Assembly: GCA_035633255.1 (NCBI GenBank)
Contig: DASQFD010000013.1
Span: 1 to 13,463, forward strand
Direction: 5' to 3'
Source of the DNA: DASQFD01 sp035633255
GTDB taxonomy: Bacteria > Actinomycetota > Actinomycetes > Actinomycetales > Dermatophilaceae
DNA length: 13,463 bases
Shown here: positions 1 through 6,038 of the stretch, piece by piece
Layout of the letters: each line of letters opens with the position of its first letter
Position numbering within the stretch: the stretch's first letter is position 1
Translations under genes and position numbers: made by a program
The notes under the pieces: generated by a model
What the model was told of the DNA's origin: nothing
The model's database searches: none
What the model saw: only the letters and a program-made list of their open reading frames with translations

Positions 1-134
1 GGCCGGTATCGTTCACCACGCGGGTGCCCTTCTGCTCGGCTGATCGCGACTTCAGCAATCACGATCTTCCCTTGCAGCAAGGGCACTTCCGCGTCATGAC
101 ACGACCCTCACCCACCCACAGACCGAAAGATCAG
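1..134. mobile_element. End of an insertion element (partial, family not assigned)
   Basis: This stretch is visibly less GC-rich than the rest and has no coding pattern. The CcdA-like reading frame is normal down to about position 135 and then loses family similarity, so a foreign end begins there. Inside the stretch GTGCCCTT (24-31) and AAGGGCAC (79-86) form an inverted repeat, flanked by further CTGCT/GCAGC similarity, like a structured subterminal transposon end. The terminal repeat would start near 119-134. No transposase is visible, because the element continues off the left edge. The general look recalls actinobacterial IS1380 or ISL3 elements, but I cannot assign the family from this much sequence. 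That a mobile element is present is inferred from the abrupt gene truncation and the composition change. Confidence 0.55.
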
Positions 135-524
135 GGTCAGAACGGCACCCAGCGTGCCGCCGCGCCGGTGCGCCGCCGAGAGCCCTCGGACACTCCCGCC
201 GCTGAGGCCGGTGGCGAGCGCCACGCGGTCCCACGTCTGCGGGAAGACCGCGGCCACCCCGAGCAGGATGAGCAGCCCACCACTGAGCCAGCGCCACGCC
301 GAGGGCGGGATGTCCAGGAGGGCCGTCGACGCCCGGAGCGCCAAGGTGAACACGAAGACCGACGCACCGAGCGACCCGGTGACGATCAGGGCCCGGCGCA
401 CGGCGGCCCCGTCGGCGGCCCCGCTCACCGAGCCTCCGACCACGACCGGCAGCAGGGACAGGGCGCAGGGGGCCAGCGTCGTCAGCGCGCCGGCGAGGAG
501 TGCCCCGCCGAGGGCGAGCAGCAT
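108..524 (-). pseudogene. ccdA: CcdA/DsbD-type transmembrane thiol-electron carrier, truncated by an insertion element
   Basis: Family members carry electrons from cytoplasmic thioredoxin across the membrane to extracytoplasmic thioredoxin-like proteins. The frame starts at ATG 524 with MLLALGGALLAGALTTLAPC, which has the LAPC cysteine motif typical of the first helix. Two more hydrophobic segments follow (about residues 42-62 and 70-90). Homology stops at LGAVLT, where CcdA proteins normally continue into the second half with a second conserved cysteine region. Here a foreign 9-residue tail follows and the frame ends at 108. Only about 130 residues and three of the usual six helices remain, so the product should be inactive. 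The start lies one base past the thioredoxin stop codon (526-528), indicating translational coupling. The missing half may lie beyond the inserted element. Confidence 0.75.
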
Positions 525-525
525 C

Positions 526-1024
526 TCAGACCGTCTTGGCCTTGATCTCGGCGCCGCTTCTCGAGCCGGTCCACTTGGCCAGCTGCGCGCCGTCCGGCGC
601 GACCTGGACGAAGGTGTGCTGCCGGGTGACTCCGCACTCGCGCCGGAGGTCGGTCTCGGTGTCGAAGTCCACCTTGACGACGGTGAGACCGGCCGGGATG
701 CCGTCCGCCTCGATCGCCTCCTCGGTCGCCCGGCAGTCGGGGCACCACGGCGCGTGGAAGAAGTAGACGACGGCCGTCCCCTCGCGGGCGGACATCTGGC
801 TCTGGTACTCCGCCTTCGTGAGGTAGGCACCGGCGGCCATCGCGTCGCCGGAGGCCGGAGCCGCCCCCCCCCGGGGGCGGGGCGGTGCCGGTCGACGGGG
901 CCGCGGCGCTGGTACTCGCGGCGGCGCCCTCGCCGGTGGGCTCCTCGCTCGTCGACGAGCCGCAGGCGGTCAGGACGAGGGCCGCCGCGGCTGCGGTGAC
1001 GACGAGGACGGGACGGGTGCGCAT
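526..1024 (-). CDS. Lipoprotein-anchored thioredoxin-fold protein, frameshifted in a C run
   Basis: The upstream part starts at ATG 1024 with AGGAG (1030-1034) five bases ahead. It encodes a lipoprotein signal peptide with lipobox LTAC (lipidated Cys21) and a Ser/Thr/Ala/Pro-rich linker. That frame is lost at a run of nine C (864-872). Removing one base joins the linker (PPGGAAPASGDAM) to the thioredoxin domain. The domain alone is open from ATG 840 (104 residues). It carries the redox motif WCPDC (Cys33 and Cys36 counted from that ATG) followed by VVKVDFDTETDL and QHTFVQV, both typical of thioredoxins. The inferred product is a membrane-tethered extracytoplasmic thiol reductase or oxidase that receives electrons from CcdA, encoded one base downstream. 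If the shift is real, only an unexported cytoplasmic domain could be made. If it is a sequencing error, the gene is intact at about 165 residues. Confidence 0.8.
864..877. repeat. C9G5 homopolymer tract at the thioredoxin frameshift
   Basis: Nine C followed by five G on the plus strand. The lipoprotein leader frame and the thioredoxin frame differ by one base here, and eight C would restore a single frame. The cause is either an overcalled homopolymer or a true slippage mutation. Confidence 0.85.
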
Positions 1025-1171
1025 GGTCGCTCCTGGCGGGAAGGGGTCAGGGGGTCCAGTGGATGCCGGGTGCCGCCGCCAAGGCCACCTCCGGAGGGCG
1101 AACGTCAGCCTCCGATAAGAAGGACGTCCCCCTCGACAGGTCACGGCCCGGCCGGGGGGGTGGCGTCGAGG
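1025..1171 (-). promoter_or_regulatory. Spacer between kinase and thioredoxin genes, possible operator
   Basis: This 147-base gap separates the kinase stop from the thioredoxin start. It contains a perfect 10-bp palindrome CCTCCGGAGG (1088-1097) and a second CCTCCG at 1109-1114. The repeat start-to-start distance is 21 bp, about two helical turns, which is the kind of phasing used by OmpR-family regulators. An A/T-richer patch (1115-1122) next to it could belong to a minus-strand promoter, but I see no convincing hexamer pair. Control of the thioredoxin/ccdA pair by the neighbouring response regulator is inference only. Confidence 0.2.
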
Positions 1172-2177
1172 TCATCGGGCACCGGGCAGGGAGAGCGTGA
1201 CGAGGCACCCGGGGACGTCGGATTGGTTGACGACTGCGGCGTCGCCGCCCTGGCTGCGGGCCACCTCGCGGGCGATCGTGAGCCCGAGGCCCATCCCCCT
1301 GTCGTGCCGAGCCGCGTCCCCGCGCCACCCGGCGTCGAACACTAGTGGCAGAACGGCGTCCGGGATGCCGCCGCACTCGTCGGCCACCTCGACCAGCACG
1401 TCGTCACCGCGGCGAGTGGTGCGCACCTCGATCCGCCCGCCCTGCGAGGTGCTGGATCCCGTTGCGCACGATGTTGGTCACTGCCCGGGTCACCGCGCGG
1501 ACGTCGACCTCGACGACCGAGCCGCACAGCGACGTCGCGACGATCTCGACCCCGGCCGCTCGGGCCAACGGCGCGACGGTCGCCACGGCATCCGAGACGA
1601 GGTCGTCGACGGATACCGGCCGCCGGGCGGCGGCCGTTGCCGAGCCGTGCAGCCGCGACAGCTCCGCGATGTCCTCGACCATGACGTCCATGCGGTCCAC
1701 CTCGTGGACGATCCGACCGTGCGCCGCGGCGACGTCTGTGACGACCCCCTCCTCCAGCGACTCGGCCAGCGCCCGGATGCCGGCCAGCGGCGTCCGCAGG
1801 TCGTGCGAGAGCCAGCGGATCGTCTCGCGGCGGGAGGCTTCGACCTGGCTGAACCGCTCCCGGTCAGCCCGTTCTCGCGCAGCCTCCTGCTCGAGCCGCC
1901 ACACCCGCCTGGCGAGGACCACGCCGACGAGCACGGCCATCGGCGCCCCCGCGAGGAGGACGAAGACGAGGGTCCGGTAGTCGTCCTCGCCGATGAGCAT
2001 CGAGCGGATCGCCACCGCCACGCCTGCGGCCAGGGCGGCGACGAGAACGATGGGGGCGCCGAGGGCCGCGACCGCGGGCCGATCGCGGGCCAGCCGGGCG
2101 AGGACGAGCGCGCCCACTGTCCCGACCGATGCCGTCACGATTGCCGAAAGGAGGACGGCGCTGCTCTCAGGTCCCAC
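1172..2177 (-). pseudogene. Sensor histidine kinase (HisKA/HATPase), frameshifted in the ATPase domain
   Basis: Membrane sensor kinase partner of the response regulator encoded upstream. From GTG 2177 the product has three hydrophobic segments (about residues 8-27, 36-57 and 70-90) with almost no extracellular loop, a short coiled linker, then the H-box WLSHDLRTPLAGI with phospho-acceptor His125. The ATPase N-box NIVRNGIQH follows. The frame breaks just after it, near 1436-1450, and runs to an early stop at 1404. The remainder continues in the next frame with GGRIEVRTT, the G1 box DECGGIPD and the G2 box GMGLGLTI, ending at 1172. Removing one base from GGG, or restoring two bases (giving QHTSQGGRIEV, closer to the family), repairs the gene to about 335 residues. 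The small-loop N-terminus suggests intramembrane sensing. Without the ATP lid the kinase would be inactive as read. Confidence 0.82.
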
Positions 2178-2459
2178 GTCGGGGTCCCCCTGAGCCGATG
2201 GCCTCAGGCGGGCGACCGTCAGGCCTCTTCACGCCGGCCGTTCTGGCTCTACCCTCGCCACCAGGGTCCCGATGGCGGGGCCGCCTGCGGAGAGGGCGGG
2301 GGCGCCTTGGTGGGACGGATGGTGCCGGCGCTGGCCGGTCCGGGTGCCACGCGAGGCCGCGGTGTCCTGGTGGGAGTGGTCGCCAGGCTGGCAGCGGCAG
2401 CGATCGGTCTGCTCGTCTTCTTCCTCCTGCTGAGCGGGCTGGACGGCGCCTGACACCGG
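2178..2459. other. Unusually long spacer between response regulator and kinase
   Basis: These genes usually overlap or nearly abut, but here they are 282 bases apart. The gap holds a stem CCTGAG/CTCAGG (2189-2194 and 2203-2208) just before the kinase GTG, a run of purine-rich sequence before that start that could serve as a ribosome binding site, and a possible short plus-strand membrane ORF (2319-2453). I see no terminator. Confidence 0.4.
2319..2453 (+). CDS. Possible 44-residue single-pass membrane peptide
   Basis: An ATG at 2319 opens a 44-codon frame with a Gly/Arg-containing head and a convincing hydrophobic helix, VARLAAAAIGLLVFFLLLSG, ending six bases before the response-regulator stop on the other strand. 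Third codon positions are mostly G or C. No strong ribosome binding site is visible; the best is a G-rich stretch about ten bases upstream. The same bases read on the minus strand give an acidic/Gln-rich 75-codon frame beginning three bases after the response-regulator stop. Only one of the two can be the coding strand, and possibly neither is. I do not recognise the peptide and cannot give a function. Confidence 0.22.
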   Translation: MVPALAGPGATRGRGVLVGVVARLAAAAIGLLVFFLLLSGLDGA

Positions 2460-3161
2460 TCAGCTCCCCTCCGGGTCGGTCCGGACCCACCGGTAGCCGC
2501 GTCCGAAGACGGTGAGGAGCCGCACAGGCGCCCCTGGGGCGGCCTCGACCTTCTCCCTGAGGCGGCGGACGTGGACCGTCACCGTGGAGGAGTCGCCGAC
2601 GTCCCAGCCCCATACCTCCCGGATGAGCTCGTCGCGCGACCAGACGACGCCGGGGTTCTGCACCAGCCAGACGAGGAGGTCCAACTCACGGGCGGTGATC
2701 GGGATGGCCGTGCCGCCGCGCTCCACAGTGCTTGCTCCCAGGTCGACCACGAGGTTCCCGTCCCGAAGGATGCCGGTGACCTGCGCCGGCGGCGGCTCCG
2801 CAGCTCTCCTCAGCACCGAGCGCACCCGCAGCTCCAGCTCACGCAGGCTGAACGGCTTGGTGACGTAGTCGTCCGCGCCGTGCTGGAGACCCTGAACCCG
2901 CTCGTGCTCCTGCCCGCGTGCGGTCAGCATGATGAGTGGCAGGTCGCGTCGCATCGAACGCAGCCGCCGGCACACCTCGAAACCCCCGATGCCGGGAAGC
3001 ATGAGGTCGAGGAGGACGAGGTCGGCCGGGGCGGCGGTGTAGCGCTTGATCGCGGCCTGACCGTCGCCCACGGCGTCGACGAGGTGACCGGCGCGCGTGA
3101 GGTAGGCCGTGACGGCATCCCGTACGGTCCCGTCGTCCTCGACGAGCAGGATGCGCACCAC
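2460..3161 (-). CDS. OmpR/PhoB-family response regulator
   Basis: Transcription factor of a two-component system; phosphorylation of the receiver domain promotes DNA binding by the winged helix. The product has 233 residues, the normal length for the family. The receiver domain (about 1-120) shows the acidic pocket VEDD (Asp9, Asp10), phospho-acceptor Asp52 in LVLLDLMLP, Thr80 in MLTAR and Lys102 in YVTKPF. The C-terminal winged helix (about 135-230) has the typical LDLLVWLVQNPGVVWSRDEL and VHVRRLREK stretches and ends in FGRGYRWV. The start is GTG 3161 (a second GTG follows directly), with no ribosome binding site but a TAGCCT hexamer at the spacing expected for leaderless expression. The kinase gene downstream is its probable partner. 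Targets are unknown; the adjacent thioredoxin and ccdA genes are the obvious candidates. Confidence 0.95.
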   Translation of the reverse strand: MVRILLVEDDGTVRDAVTAYLTRAGHLVDAVGDGQAAIKRYTAAPADLVLLDLMLPGIGGFEVCRRLRSMRRDLPLIMLTARGQEHERVQGLQHGADDYVTKPFSLRELELRVRSVLRRAAEPPPAQVTGILRDGNLVVDLGASTVERGGTAIPITARELDLLVWLVQNPGVVWSRDELIREVWGWDVGDSSTVTVHVRRLREKVEAAPGAPVRLLTVFGRGYRWVRTDPEGS

Positions 3162-3167
3162 GGGCCA

Positions 3168-3173
3168 AGGCTA
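3168..3173 (-). promoter_or_regulatory. -10 element for leaderless response-regulator transcript
   Basis: TAGCCT on the minus strand fits the actinobacterial TANNNT -10 pattern. Its last T lies at -7 if the GTG at 3161 is +1, the spacing seen in leaderless actinobacterial genes. The lack of a ribosome binding site before that GTG agrees. No clear -35 is visible. Confidence 0.45.
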
Positions 3174-3434
3174 GGCCCGGCCCCCCCGAGGCGCCCGTGC
3201 CGGCCGGCAGCCGTAACAGCTCCGTCACCCCCCGGCGTGGACCCGAGACACGACCCGGTCGTCCGGTCGCGGGGGATGGGTGGTGCACGTCTTGGCGCCG
3301 GCGGCGTATCCCAGGCCCCGAGGTGCAGCCGTTCAGGTGTCGCCCGCTGCAGCGGCGTGGGCTCGCCCGGTGGGGACCGGGGCTGGGGTCCTGCCACGGC
3401 TGCATCGTCGTGGCCGCGGCGGCATTGGTCGAGG
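3174..3434. other. Gene-free stretch upstream of the response regulator
   Basis: I find no open frame with family similarity here on either strand. The stretch is probably the upstream control region of the response regulator plus decayed flank of the M23 peptidase fragment that follows. In the plus frame, residues WSR just ahead of that fragment recall the tryptophan-containing stretch that precedes the first zinc ligand in M23 proteins, so some decay product may extend to about 3400. Confidence 0.4.
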
Positions 3435-3524
3435 CACCAAGGCCAAGACCTCGCCGCCCCCCTCGGAACCCCCATCCGCGCCGCCCACACCGGCACCGTC
3501 ACCTACGCCGGCCCCATGAGCGGC
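3435..3524 (+). pseudogene. Remnant of an M23 (LytM-type) metallopeptidase gene
   Basis: About thirty codons in one plus frame read HQGQDLAAPLGTPIRAAHTG then TVTYAGPMSG. This is the M23 catalytic core: the first zinc ligands HxGxD, the AAPLGTP turn, and the VTYAG strand that normally continues into SGYG. After MSG the similarity stops (GSPG follows instead of YG), and the upstream part is only weakly like the family. No start, signal peptide or second zinc motif (HxH) remains, so it is non-functional. M23 enzymes cleave peptidoglycan peptides and occur in host genes as well as phage and conjugative elements. The remnant lies about 60 bases from the tRNA-Gly half-site, as expected for debris at an integration boundary. 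Confidence 0.7.
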
Positions 3525-3586
3525 GGCTCCCCCGGTCTCTCAAGGTCACTGTCTCTTCGCAGGTCGGGGGGCGCAACACCCACCAG

Positions 3587-3627
3587 CCAAGCTGGCCATG
3601 CGGGTTCGATCCCCGTCACCCGCTCCA
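3587..3627 (+). other. 3' half of tRNA-Gly without 5' half: candidate attachment site
   Basis: The 41 bases reproduce a tRNA-Gly from within the anticodon loop to the encoded CCA. Visible parts are CCAA of the loop, GCTGG (3' anticodon stem, 3591-3595), a four-base variable loop, T stem GCGGG/CCCGT around TTCGATC (3600-3616), 3' acceptor strand CACCCGC (3617-3623), discriminator T and CCA (3625-3627). The matching 5' acceptor strand GCGGGTG, the D arm and the 5' anticodon stem are absent upstream at the right distance. Such a cut is typical of the att site left when an integrative element uses the 3' half of a tRNA gene. No integrase gene is visible in the window. A decayed tRNA is the alternative. 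Confidence 0.7.
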
Positions 3628-4317
3628 CCGGGCCACAAGGTCGGTCACCCTCCGCCCGGCGGCCAGCCCCTTGGCCTCGAAGCCGTCCACCGGGCGCCAC
3701 GCCGGCCGGTCGACCGGCTCGACCACCCAGCCGGCCGCGGCGAGCTCCCGGCGGGCCTGACCGGCATACCCCTGCACGTCGGTGGCCAGGCGCAGCATCC
3801 CCCCGGGCTCCAGCGCCCGCCCGACCAGGGCGAGGTTCGCGGCGCGGACGAAGCGGCGCCCCGCGTGCCGGCGCTTCGGCCACGGGTCGGGGAAGAACAG
3901 GTGCACCGCCGCGAGCCCGCCGGGCCGCACCCGCTCGGCGAGGAACGGCACCGCGTCGCCGCGGTGGACCCGCAGGTTGGGTATGCCGTGCTCCTCCGCC
4001 GCGGCCAGCATCCGGGCCACCCCCGGCAGGTGCACCTCGACGGCGAGGACGTCGTGGTGAGGGTGCGCCACGGCATACCCGAGGGCGGCGTCCCCGTGCC
4101 CGGACCCCACCTCGAGGACGAGCGGCGCCGCCCGCCCGAAGGCCACCCGCGGCTCCAGTACGCCCGGGGGCACCTCACGGGCCGGCAGCGGGGTCGCGGC
4201 CCGCTCGGCCGTCAGCGCCGAGGTACGCCAGCGAGGGGTGTAGGTGCGGACCTCGCAGCGCCGCCGGGGCGCCGAGGCGGGAGGCGTCGAGGCGGGAGGC
4301 GTAGGGGCGAGCGGCAC
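3616..4317 (-). CDS. trmB: tRNA (guanine-N7-)-methyltransferase TrmB
   Basis: SAM-dependent enzyme that makes m7G46 in the tRNA variable loop. The product has 233 residues. The RTY-P-R motif sits at about 24-29, the SAM-binding loop LEVGSGHG at 68-75 and the acidic VEVH at about 93-96. The TrmB signature FFPDPWPKRRHAGRRF starts near 141, with LATDVQ further on, so all main motifs are present. The start is GTG 4317; the first 17 residues are a Pro/Ala/Ser tail from a doubled 15-bp repeat, so initiation is uncertain. The last codons and stop (RWSG-stop) are antisense to the acceptor end of the tRNA-Gly fragment, so the C-terminus may have been set by integration. The gene lies 11 bases after the phosphatase stop. 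Confidence 0.93.
   Translation of the reverse strand: MPLAPTPPASTPPASAPRRRCEVRTYTPRWRTSALTAERAATPLPAREVPPGVLEPRVAFGRAAPLVLEVGSGHGDAALGYAVAHPHHDVLAVEVHLPGVARMLAAAEEHGIPNLRVHRGDAVPFLAERVRPGGLAAVHLFFPDPWPKRRHAGRRFVRAANLALVGRALEPGGMLRLATDVQGYAGQARRELAAAGWVVEPVDRPAWRPVDGFEAKGLAAGRRVTDLVARWSG
4274..4303. repeat. 15-bp tandem repeat (two units) in the 5' end of trmB
   Basis: Two units of GAGGCGGGAGGCGTC, the second differing only in its last base, encode a doubled Thr-Pro-Pro-Ala-Ser element on the minus strand. Confidence 0.85.
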
Positions 4318-4328
4318 GGCTGCGGACC

Positions 4329-5452
4329 CTACCGCCGGAGGACGGCGACGGCGGCGCGGTCGTCGCCCGCGCCCGAGCGGGCCACGTGGGAGACCGCCTC
4401 GGCCAGCCCGGGGCCACCGCGGATCATCGCCTCGGTGGCCGCGCCCAGCATGCGGTCGACGCCCTCGTCGAGGTCGCGGCCGCGCGACTCGATGATGCCG
4501 TCGCTGTAGAGGAGCACGGCGTCACCGCGGCCGAGGACCCCCCGTGGTCCGGAAGGACACGCCGGCCATCACCCCGAGCAGCGGCCCGCCGCCGGGCGCC
4601 ACGAGCCGCCACGACCCCGAGCCGGCGCGGAACTGCGCGGGTGCGGGGTGGCCCGCGGTCCCCACCGAGAACTCCCCCGAGGTCAGGTCCACGGCGAGGT
4701 GCGCCACGGTCGCGAAGCCCTCCGCCCACCGCTGGCGGATCAGGTAGGCGTTGGCCGCGGGCAGGAAGTCCGCCGGCGGGAGCGAGCCGATCAGGCCGCC
4801 GAGGCCGCCGGACAGCAGCAGGGCCCGGGTGCCCGCCTCCCGGCCCTTTCCGGACACGTCCACGAGCGCCACCTCGAGGCGCCGGCCGTCCATCGAGAGT
4901 GAGGACACCACGAAGTCCCCCGAGAACGCGTCCCCGTTGGCCGAGCGGACGCTGACCTGACCCCCCCCACCCGGCCGGAAGGGGCGGCAGGGCGCCGTCT
5001 CCGGCGATCCGGTCGCGCAGGTCGACCAGCATGTTCTCGCCGTGGACCCCCGTGGTCCCCAGGCGGGCGCGGGAGTGGGCCAGGAGCCACATCATCGCCA
5101 TGATCGCCAGCAGCGAGAACGAGATCAGCGCCAGCAGCTGCGCCGGGTAGGGCAGGACCGGCAGGAGGGCCAGGAGCCACACGAGGACGAGCGCACAGGC
5201 GGCGAGCAGCCGGCGCTCCGGCAGGAAGACCCCCGCGAAGACCACGAGCATGGCGAAGACGAAGGGCGGGATCTCACGCGGCCACCGCAGGATCGCCAGG
5301 CCGACGAGGCAGACGGCGAGCAGGACGGCGACGAAGAGGACCCGGTCGCCGTGCCGGACCAGCGGATGGCTGCGGAACCACCGCCGCGCCGCGGTGCGCC
5401 GCCGACGGCGCACCACCACGCTGACCCGACCGGCCCGGCCGCCGGCCGTCAC
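4329..5452 (-). pseudogene. Membrane-anchored PP2C/SpoIIE-type protein phosphatase, two frameshifts
   Basis: Family members dephosphorylate Ser/Thr residues, often on anti-anti-sigma factors. From GTG 5452 the product has a basic cytoplasmic head and four hydrophobic helices (about residues 38-57, 62-78, 82-101 and 104-123), then a linker ending at LPPLPAGWGG. A run of eight C (4961-4968) breaks the frame. Dropping one base continues as QVSVRSANGDAFSGDFVV with the phosphatase core: GDF, DVSGKG and GTAGHPAP. A second break at six C (4538-4543) is cured the same way, giving FRTTGVLGRGDAVLLYSDG and the final metal motif GAGDDRA. With both repairs the enzyme is full length (about 373 residues) and has all metal-binding aspartates. 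Either both runs are overcalled or the gene is dead. No sensor domain, kinase or sigma-factor partner is seen nearby. Confidence 0.82.
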
Positions 5453-5516
5453 GAACGTCCCCCCACCTGCGTGATGCTAGGCGACCGGGCGGTCCCCCCG
5501 CGCAACGGACGGGGTG

Positions 5517-5984
5517 TCAGTGCAGGTCAGGCAGGGTTGCGTCGTCCTCGTACCGCATCACCATGGCGATCCGCCTCGCGTGCCGCGGGTCCGCGCTGAA
5601 GGGGGTGGCGAGGAAGGTGCGGACCATCGAGCGCGCCTGCTCGGGCGTGGTGAAGCGCGCGCCGATCGAGAGGACGCGGGCGTCGTTGTGCTCGCGGGCC
5701 AACCGGGCCAGCTCGTCGTCCCAGCACAGCGCGGCGCGGATCCCCCGCACCTTGTTCGCCGCCATCTGCTCGCCGTTGCCCGAGCCCCCCAGCACGATCC
5801 CGAGCGAGCCGTCGTCCGCGGCCACGGCCGCCGCCGCCCGCAGGACGTGCACGGGGTAGTCGTCCCGGGGGTCATAGGTGTCGGGACCGTGGTTGCGCAC
5901 CTCGTGGCCCTCCTCCCGCAGGAACGCCACCAGGTCGTCCAACAGCTCGTATGCCGCGTGGTCACCACCGATGTGGACGCGCAC
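5517..5984 (-). CDS. rpiB: Ribose-5-phosphate isomerase B
   Basis: Cytoplasmic enzyme of the pentose phosphate pathway that interconverts ribose 5-phosphate and ribulose 5-phosphate. The product has 155 residues, the normal size for LacAB/RpiB proteins. It opens with VHIGGDHAAYELL, whose Asp8 and His9 fit the substrate pocket, and has the signature GIVLGGSGNGEQMAANKVRG. In that loop the catalytic position is Glu72, as in the mycobacterial enzymes, not the cysteine of the E. coli type. Later motifs NDARVLSIGAR and the C-terminal helix are intact. The start is GTG 5984 behind a purine-rich AGAGGTGGGG. It lies 54 bases after the DsbA-fold gene and 64 bases before the phosphatase, so all probably share a minus-strand transcript. 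Confidence 0.95.
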   Translation of the reverse strand: MRVHIGGDHAAYELLDDLVAFLREEGHEVRNHGPDTYDPRDDYPVHVLRAAAAVAADDGSLGIVLGGSGNGEQMAANKVRGIRAALCWDDELARLAREHNDARVLSIGARFTTPEQARSMVRTFLATPFSADPRHARRIAMVMRYEDDATLPDLH

Positions 5985-6038
5985 CGCCCCACCTCTCCCC
6001 CGGTCGGGAACCGGGTCCGTCGCACGCCGCCCGACCGG

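Noticed and set aside
2229..2456. 75-codon minus-strand frame starting three bases after the response regulator stop, with a few Cys and His
   Set aside because: The Glu/Gln run is the antisense image of a hydrophobic helix, there are no recognisable motifs, and the operon position alone is weak support.
3553..3627. A complete functional tRNA-Gly gene
   Set aside because: No 5' acceptor strand, D arm or 5' anticodon stem can be paired with the intact 3' half.
2571..4304. 577-codon plus-strand frame
   Set aside because: It runs antisense to the response regulator and trmB and gives Arg/Pro-rich nonsense except for the short M23 remnant. It is open only because of high GC.
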